Shown: piece by piece, positions 6,100 to 8,600 of the stretch | Layout of the letters: each line of letters opens with the position of its first letter | Numbering within the stretch: position 1 is the stretch's first letter | Assembly (NCBI GenBank): GCA_023393755.1 | Contig: JAEXCA010000228.1 | Span: forward strand, 1-8,600 | Direction of reading: 5' to 3' | DNA from: Actinomycetes bacterium | GTDB taxonomy: Bacteria > Actinomycetota > Actinomycetes > Propionibacteriales > Propionibacteriaceae | Length of the DNA: 8,600 bases | Program-made: the position numbers and the translations under genes | The notes under the pieces: model-generated | The model's database searches: none | Told to the model about the DNA's origin: nothing | The model's input: the letters and a program-made list of their open reading frames with translations, nothing else

Positions 6100-7506
6100 T
6101 CAGGAGGGCTCCCCGGTGGCGTAGCGGGCCAGCTCACCGGCCAGATCGGCGTTCACCCGGGCCGTCACCAGCGTCCCGTCCGCAGTGTGCTCGGTGCGCA
6201 GGAACTCCCCCGCCTGGTGGATCCGGTTGATCAGGTCGCCCCGGTCGTACGGCACCAGCGCAGTCACTTCGACCTCCGGCCGGGGCAGCCGGGCTTCCAG
6301 CCGTTCCCGCAGCTCGTCGATCCCCTCGCCGGTGCGGGCGGAGACGAAGAGCGCGTCAGGATGGGAGCCTCGGATCGCCAGCACCATGTCGGGCTCGGCC
6401 TGGTCGATCTTGTTGATCACCAGCTGCTCGGGAAGCGACGCCGCGCCGATCCCCGAGAGCACCTCGCGGACCGCCTGGATCTGGCCGAACGGGTCGGCGT
6501 CCGAGCCGTCCACCACGTGCAACAGCAGATCGGCCTGGGTGGATTCCTCCAGGGTGGAGCGGAACGCCTCGACCAGGTCGTGCGGCAGGTGCCGGATGAA
6601 GCCGCCGGTGTCGGTCAGGGTGTACTCCCGGCCGTCCGGGGTGGCGGTCCGCCGGGTGGTCGGGTCGAGGGTGGCGAACAGCGCGTCCTCGACCAGCACG
6701 CCGGCGCCGGTCAGCCGGTTCAGCAGCGACGACTTGCCGGCATTGGTGTAGCCGACGATCGCCACCGAGGGCACCTGGTTACGGCGGCGCTGCAGCCGGG
6801 TGGTGTCGCGGACGGCGTCCAGCTCACGCAGCTTGCGGCGCAGCACCGCGATCCGGGTCTTGATCCGGCGCCGGTCGATCTCGATCTTGGTCTCACCGGG
6901 GCCACGGCCACCGATTCCGGCGCCCGCCGCCGCCCGGCCGCCAGCCTGGCGGGAGAGATTGCCACCCCAGCCACGTAGCCGCTGCCGCAGGTACTGCAAC
7001 TGGGCCAGCTCGACCTGGGCCTTGCCCTCGGCGCTCTTGGCGTGCTGGGCGAAGATGTCAAGGATCAGCGCGGTCCGGTCGACCACCTTCACCCCGACCC
7101 GGTCCTCCAGGTTGCGCAGTTGGGCCGGTTCGAGTTCGCCGTCGCAGATCACCGTGTCGGCGCCCGTGCCGGCCACCACCTGCTTGAGCTCCTCCACCTT
7201 GCCGCGTCCGATGAAGGTCGCCGGGTCGGCATGATGACGGCGCTGCACCAGCCCGTCCAGCACTTCGGAGCCAGCGGTCTCGGCCAGCAGCTTCAGCTCG
7301 GCGAGCGAGTTCTCGGCGTCCACCTGGCTGCCGGTGGTCCAGACGCTCACCAGGACCACCCGCTCCAGCTGCAGCTCGCGGTACTCGACCTCGGTGATGT
7401 CGGCCAGCTGGGTGGACATGCCGGCCACCCGGCGCAGCGAGTTCCGCTCCTCCAGGTCCAGCTGTTCGCCGTCGAACTCCAGTTCGATGTCTGTTGGCTG
7501 GGTCAT
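6100..7506 (-). CDS. hflX: GTPase HflX
   Basis: A 468-residue GTPase of the Obg-HflX superfamily. HflX binds the 50S ribosomal subunit and in studied bacteria splits or rescues stalled ribosomes under stress. The N-terminal HflX domain carries FIGRGKVEEL (98-107), a coiled-coil linker, and the signature GGRGPGETKIEIDRRRI (199-215). The G domain has G1 GYTNAGKS (252-259), G2 within LDPTTRR (280-286), G3 DTGG (299-302), G4 NKID (365-368) and G5 SART (389-392). A small C-terminal domain follows (about 410-468). G3 is normally DTVG in HflX, so the Val to Gly change is unusual, though DxxG is kept. The ATG at 7504-7506 overlaps the dapF stop by 1 nt (TGATG), and an extended SD lies inside dapF. 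The acidic N-terminal extension before residue 45 is common in actinobacterial members. Confidence 0.96.
   Translation of the reverse strand: MTQPTDIELEFDGEQLDLEERNSLRRVAGMSTQLADITEVEYRELQLERVVLVSVWTTGSQVDAENSLAELKLLAETAGSEVLDGLVQRRHHADPATFIGRGKVEELKQVVAGTGADTVICDGELEPAQLRNLEDRVGVKVVDRTALILDIFAQHAKSAEGKAQVELAQLQYLRQRLRGWGGNLSRQAGGRAAAGAGIGGRGPGETKIEIDRRRIKTRIAVLRRKLRELDAVRDTTRLQRRRNQVPSVAIVGYTNAGKSSLLNRLTGAGVLVEDALFATLDPTTRRTATPDGREYTLTDTGGFIRHLPHDLVEAFRSTLEESTQADLLLHVVDGSDADPFGQIQAVREVLSGIGAASLPEQLVINKIDQAEPDMVLAIRGSHPDALFVSARTGEGIDELRERLEARLPRPEVEVTALVPYDRGDLINRIHQAGEFLRTEHTADGTLVTARVNADLAGELARYATGEPS
6109..6114 (-). promoter_or_regulatory. Shine-Dalgarno site pointing to a CTG start for the helicase
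   Basis: GGGGAG on the minus strand, inside the last codons of hflX, is followed by 5 nt and then CTG (6101-6103), in frame with the helicase. The hexamer and spacing are the same as for the dapF start (GGGGAG, 5 nt, ATG). The annotated GTG at 6079 has no comparable site, so this SD argues for the earlier CTG. It could also be a chance run in GC-rich coding sequence. Confidence 0.45.
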
Positions 7507-8312
7507 CAGCCGATCACCTCCAGGTCAATCACGCCGCGGGCGACCAGGACCGCCGGTCCGGTCAGCACCGCCTCTCCATCGGGCTCGACGTGCACCGCCA
7601 GGTCGCCGCCCGGGGTGCTGACTCGCACCGGGTAGCCACCGGGTACTGCCCCGCCCACGCTCACCGCCACCGCCACCACCCCGGTGCCGCAGGCCCAGGT
7701 CTCCCCCGAGCCCCGCTCGTGCACCCGCATCCGGACGTGGCCGGGCTCGAGCCGGGCAACGAACTCGGCGTTCACGCCCTGCGGGAAGCGTCCGTCCGGG
7801 ACGCCGGGGGCCGCCGACAGGTCGAGCGAGTCGAGCTCCGCCTCGTCCGCCACCACCGACACCACGTGCGGATTGCCGACATTCGCCGGGATGCCCGTCC
7901 AGCGCCGGTCGCCGATCCTCACCTCGGCACGGTCGGCGTCGATCCGGACCGCGCCCGTGGTGACCGCGATCCGTCCATCGGGCAGGAAGCTGCCGGTCCG
8001 TTCGCCGGCCCGGGTACCCACTGTCACCTTGTCGCCGTGAACCAGGCCCTCGGACGCCAGGTAGCGCAGGAAGACCCGCAGCCCGTTGCCACACATCTCT
8101 GCCAGCGAGCCGTCGGCATTGCGGTAGTCCATGAACCATTGGCCGTCGGCGTCCCGGACCGCGCGCAGCACCCCGTCGGCGCCGATCCCGGCCCGCCGGT
8201 CACAGATCGCGGCGACCTCCGCATCGCTGAGATTCACCTGGCTTTCGGGGTCGGTGAACAGCACGAAGTCGTTACGGGCGCCATGGCCCTTCACGAACGG
8301 CAACTCACGCAT
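7506..8312 (-). CDS. dapF: Diaminopimelate epimerase
   Basis: A 268-residue cytoplasmic enzyme that interconverts LL- and meso-diaminopimelate, the step before lysine and the source of the peptidoglycan cross-linking amino acid in many bacteria. DapF is a cofactor-independent two-base racemase, and both catalytic cysteines are visible: Cys74 in MCGNGLR (73-79) and Cys208 in ACGTG (207-211). Other conserved pieces are the N-terminal KGHGARNDFV (8-17), DRRAGIGADG (38-47), NVGNPHVV (144-151) and ERGSGETWACG (199-209). The protein shows the two-lobed pseudo-repeat layout of the family. The ATG at 8310-8312 is supported by GGGGAG (8318-8323) at 5-nt spacing. It is followed without a gap by hflX, an order common in actinobacteria, where miaA often lies upstream. 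No miaA is visible within the 288 bp available here. Confidence 0.97.
   Translation of the reverse strand: MRELPFVKGHGARNDFVLFTDPESQVNLSDAEVAAICDRRAGIGADGVLRAVRDADGQWFMDYRNADGSLAEMCGNGLRVFLRYLASEGLVHGDKVTVGTRAGERTGSFLPDGRIAVTTGAVRIDADRAEVRIGDRRWTGIPANVGNPHVVSVVADEAELDSLDLSAAPGVPDGRFPQGVNAEFVARLEPGHVRMRVHERGSGETWACGTGVVAVAVSVGGAVPGGYPVRVSTPGGDLAVHVEPDGEAVLTGPAVLVARGVIDLEVIG
7512..7521 (-). promoter_or_regulatory. Extended Shine-Dalgarno site of hflX inside dapF
   Basis: The minus strand reads GGAGGTGATC, complementary over 10 consecutive bases to the usual 3' end of bacterial 16S rRNA (GATCACCTCC). It encodes the end of DapF, leaves 5 nt before the hflX ATG and partly overlaps the coding of Glu-Val-Ile. 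It supports the ATG at 7504-7506 and predicts strong hflX translation, possibly coupled to termination on dapF. Confidence 0.75.
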
Positions 8313-8430
8313 CAGTTCTCCCCGGGTGTCTGCCCGAGCCTACCCGCGTGGCTCAGCCCGGCCCAAGCGCACTCACGACGAGCCCCACCCCAAGCACGAC
8401 ACCACCGACTCCACGCGCTTCCCCGGCCAC
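8313..8430. other. dapF upstream region with a weak promoter candidate
   Basis: This stretch holds the dapF ribosome binding site and no convincing gene. Its base composition is more C/A-rich and less ordered than the coding regions. A possible minus-strand promoter is TTGGGC (8361-8366), an 18-nt spacer, then TAGGCT (8337-8342), which fits the loose actinobacterial -10 pattern TAnnnT. Transcription would then start near 8330. The -35 match is only three of six bases, so this is a weak call. If an upstream gene beyond the window is co-transcribed, no local promoter is needed. Confidence 0.3.
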
Positions 8431-8591
8431 CGCACATTGGCGCCGCATACCGCCACCGAACAGACGGCGGCTGCCGATCGGCGCACATCCACACCGCTTT
8501 TCGAGCCTTGGAACGTGCCGATAAGCGGCGTCGATGTGCCACCTGACGCTGCCGCTGCCGCTCGACTCGCCGTATGCGGCACGGATGCGCG
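8431..8591. repeat. Large imperfect palindrome (two 73-nt inverted arms)
   Basis: Positions 8431-8503 and 8519-8591 are an ungapped inverted repeat around centre 8511, with a 15-nt middle (8504-8518). I count 48 of 73 complementary pairs, far above the roughly 25-30% expected by chance. The best blocks are 8483-8503 against 8519-8539 (18 of 21), GCCGCATAC (8442-8450) against GTATGCGGC (8572-8580, 9 of 9), 8467-8471 against 8551-8555 (5 of 5) and 8431-8437 against 8585-8591 (6 of 7). All share one centre. It lies in non-coding DNA upstream of dapF. It could be a miniature mobile element or REP-like palindrome, a structured RNA or attenuator ahead of dapF, or a bidirectional terminator. No direct repeats or transposase were found at its edges. 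The arms are seen directly; the role is unknown. Confidence 0.75.
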
Positions 8592-8600
8592 AACCAGGAG

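Noticed and set aside
7494..8546. 350-codon plus-strand open frame antisense to dapF.
   Set aside because: It is a mirror of dapF codon bias; the product is rich in His, Arg, Pro and Gly without domain features, while the minus strand encodes a full DapF with both catalytic cysteines.
8312..8600. Minus-strand frame open from the window edge to 8312, ending in a TGATG overlap with the dapF start, like other junctions here.
   Set aside because: Its third-position GC is clearly lower than in the real genes. The product is rich in Arg, Trp and Cys with no recognisable motif and no similarity to the MiaA C-terminus that I can see. The large palindrome runs through it.
1..8600. CRISPR array, tRNA, rRNA, insertion sequence, phage or toxin-antitoxin genes.
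   Set aside because: I found no regularly spaced repeats, tRNA-like cloverleaf sequence, transposase or integrase motifs, or small paired toxin-antitoxin frames on either strand.

Overview
The window is GC-rich DNA, very high in GC at third codon positions, with seven protein-coding genes, all on the minus strand. GTG and TTG starts, start/stop overlaps between genes, a DtxR/IdeR-type iron box and the order dapF-hflX point to an actinobacterium. A member of the Propionibacteriales is my guess, but the sequence alone does not prove it.

Reading in the direction of transcription (right to left), 8600-8313 is non-coding. It carries a large imperfect palindrome (8431-8591) and a possible weak promoter for dapF. 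Next is a compact housekeeping block: dapF (diaminopimelate epimerase, lysine and cell-wall precursor synthesis), hflX (ribosome-associated GTPase), and a DinG/XPD-type helicase with four cysteines placed for a 4Fe-4S cluster. These genes overlap or nearly abut, so they are probably co-transcribed. The helicase may start at a CTG codon overlapping the hflX stop, with a good Shine-Dalgarno (SD) sequence.

After a 108-bp gap comes a complete iron-siderophore ABC importer in the unusual order permease, permease, ATPase, lipoprotein. A good DtxR/IdeR operator (4076-4094) lies 46 bp upstream of the first permease and next to a TAAAAT -10 candidate, so the importer should be repressed when iron is plentiful. 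Its four genes overlap by 4, 4 and 1 nt, so translation is likely coupled. The lipoprotein would capture a ferric siderophore outside the membrane, the two FecCD permeases form the channel and the ATPase drives import. The siderophore cannot be named from sequence, and no siderophore biosynthesis gene is in the window.

The left end (1-58) is a G/C-run tract with an 8-bp GC stem that could end the importer transcript, or fold as a G-quadruplex on the minus strand.

I see no clearly new multi-gene system. The most unexplained element is the roughly 161-bp imperfect palindrome upstream of dapF. The possible CTG start and the DTGG G3 motif in HflX are secondary points of interest.
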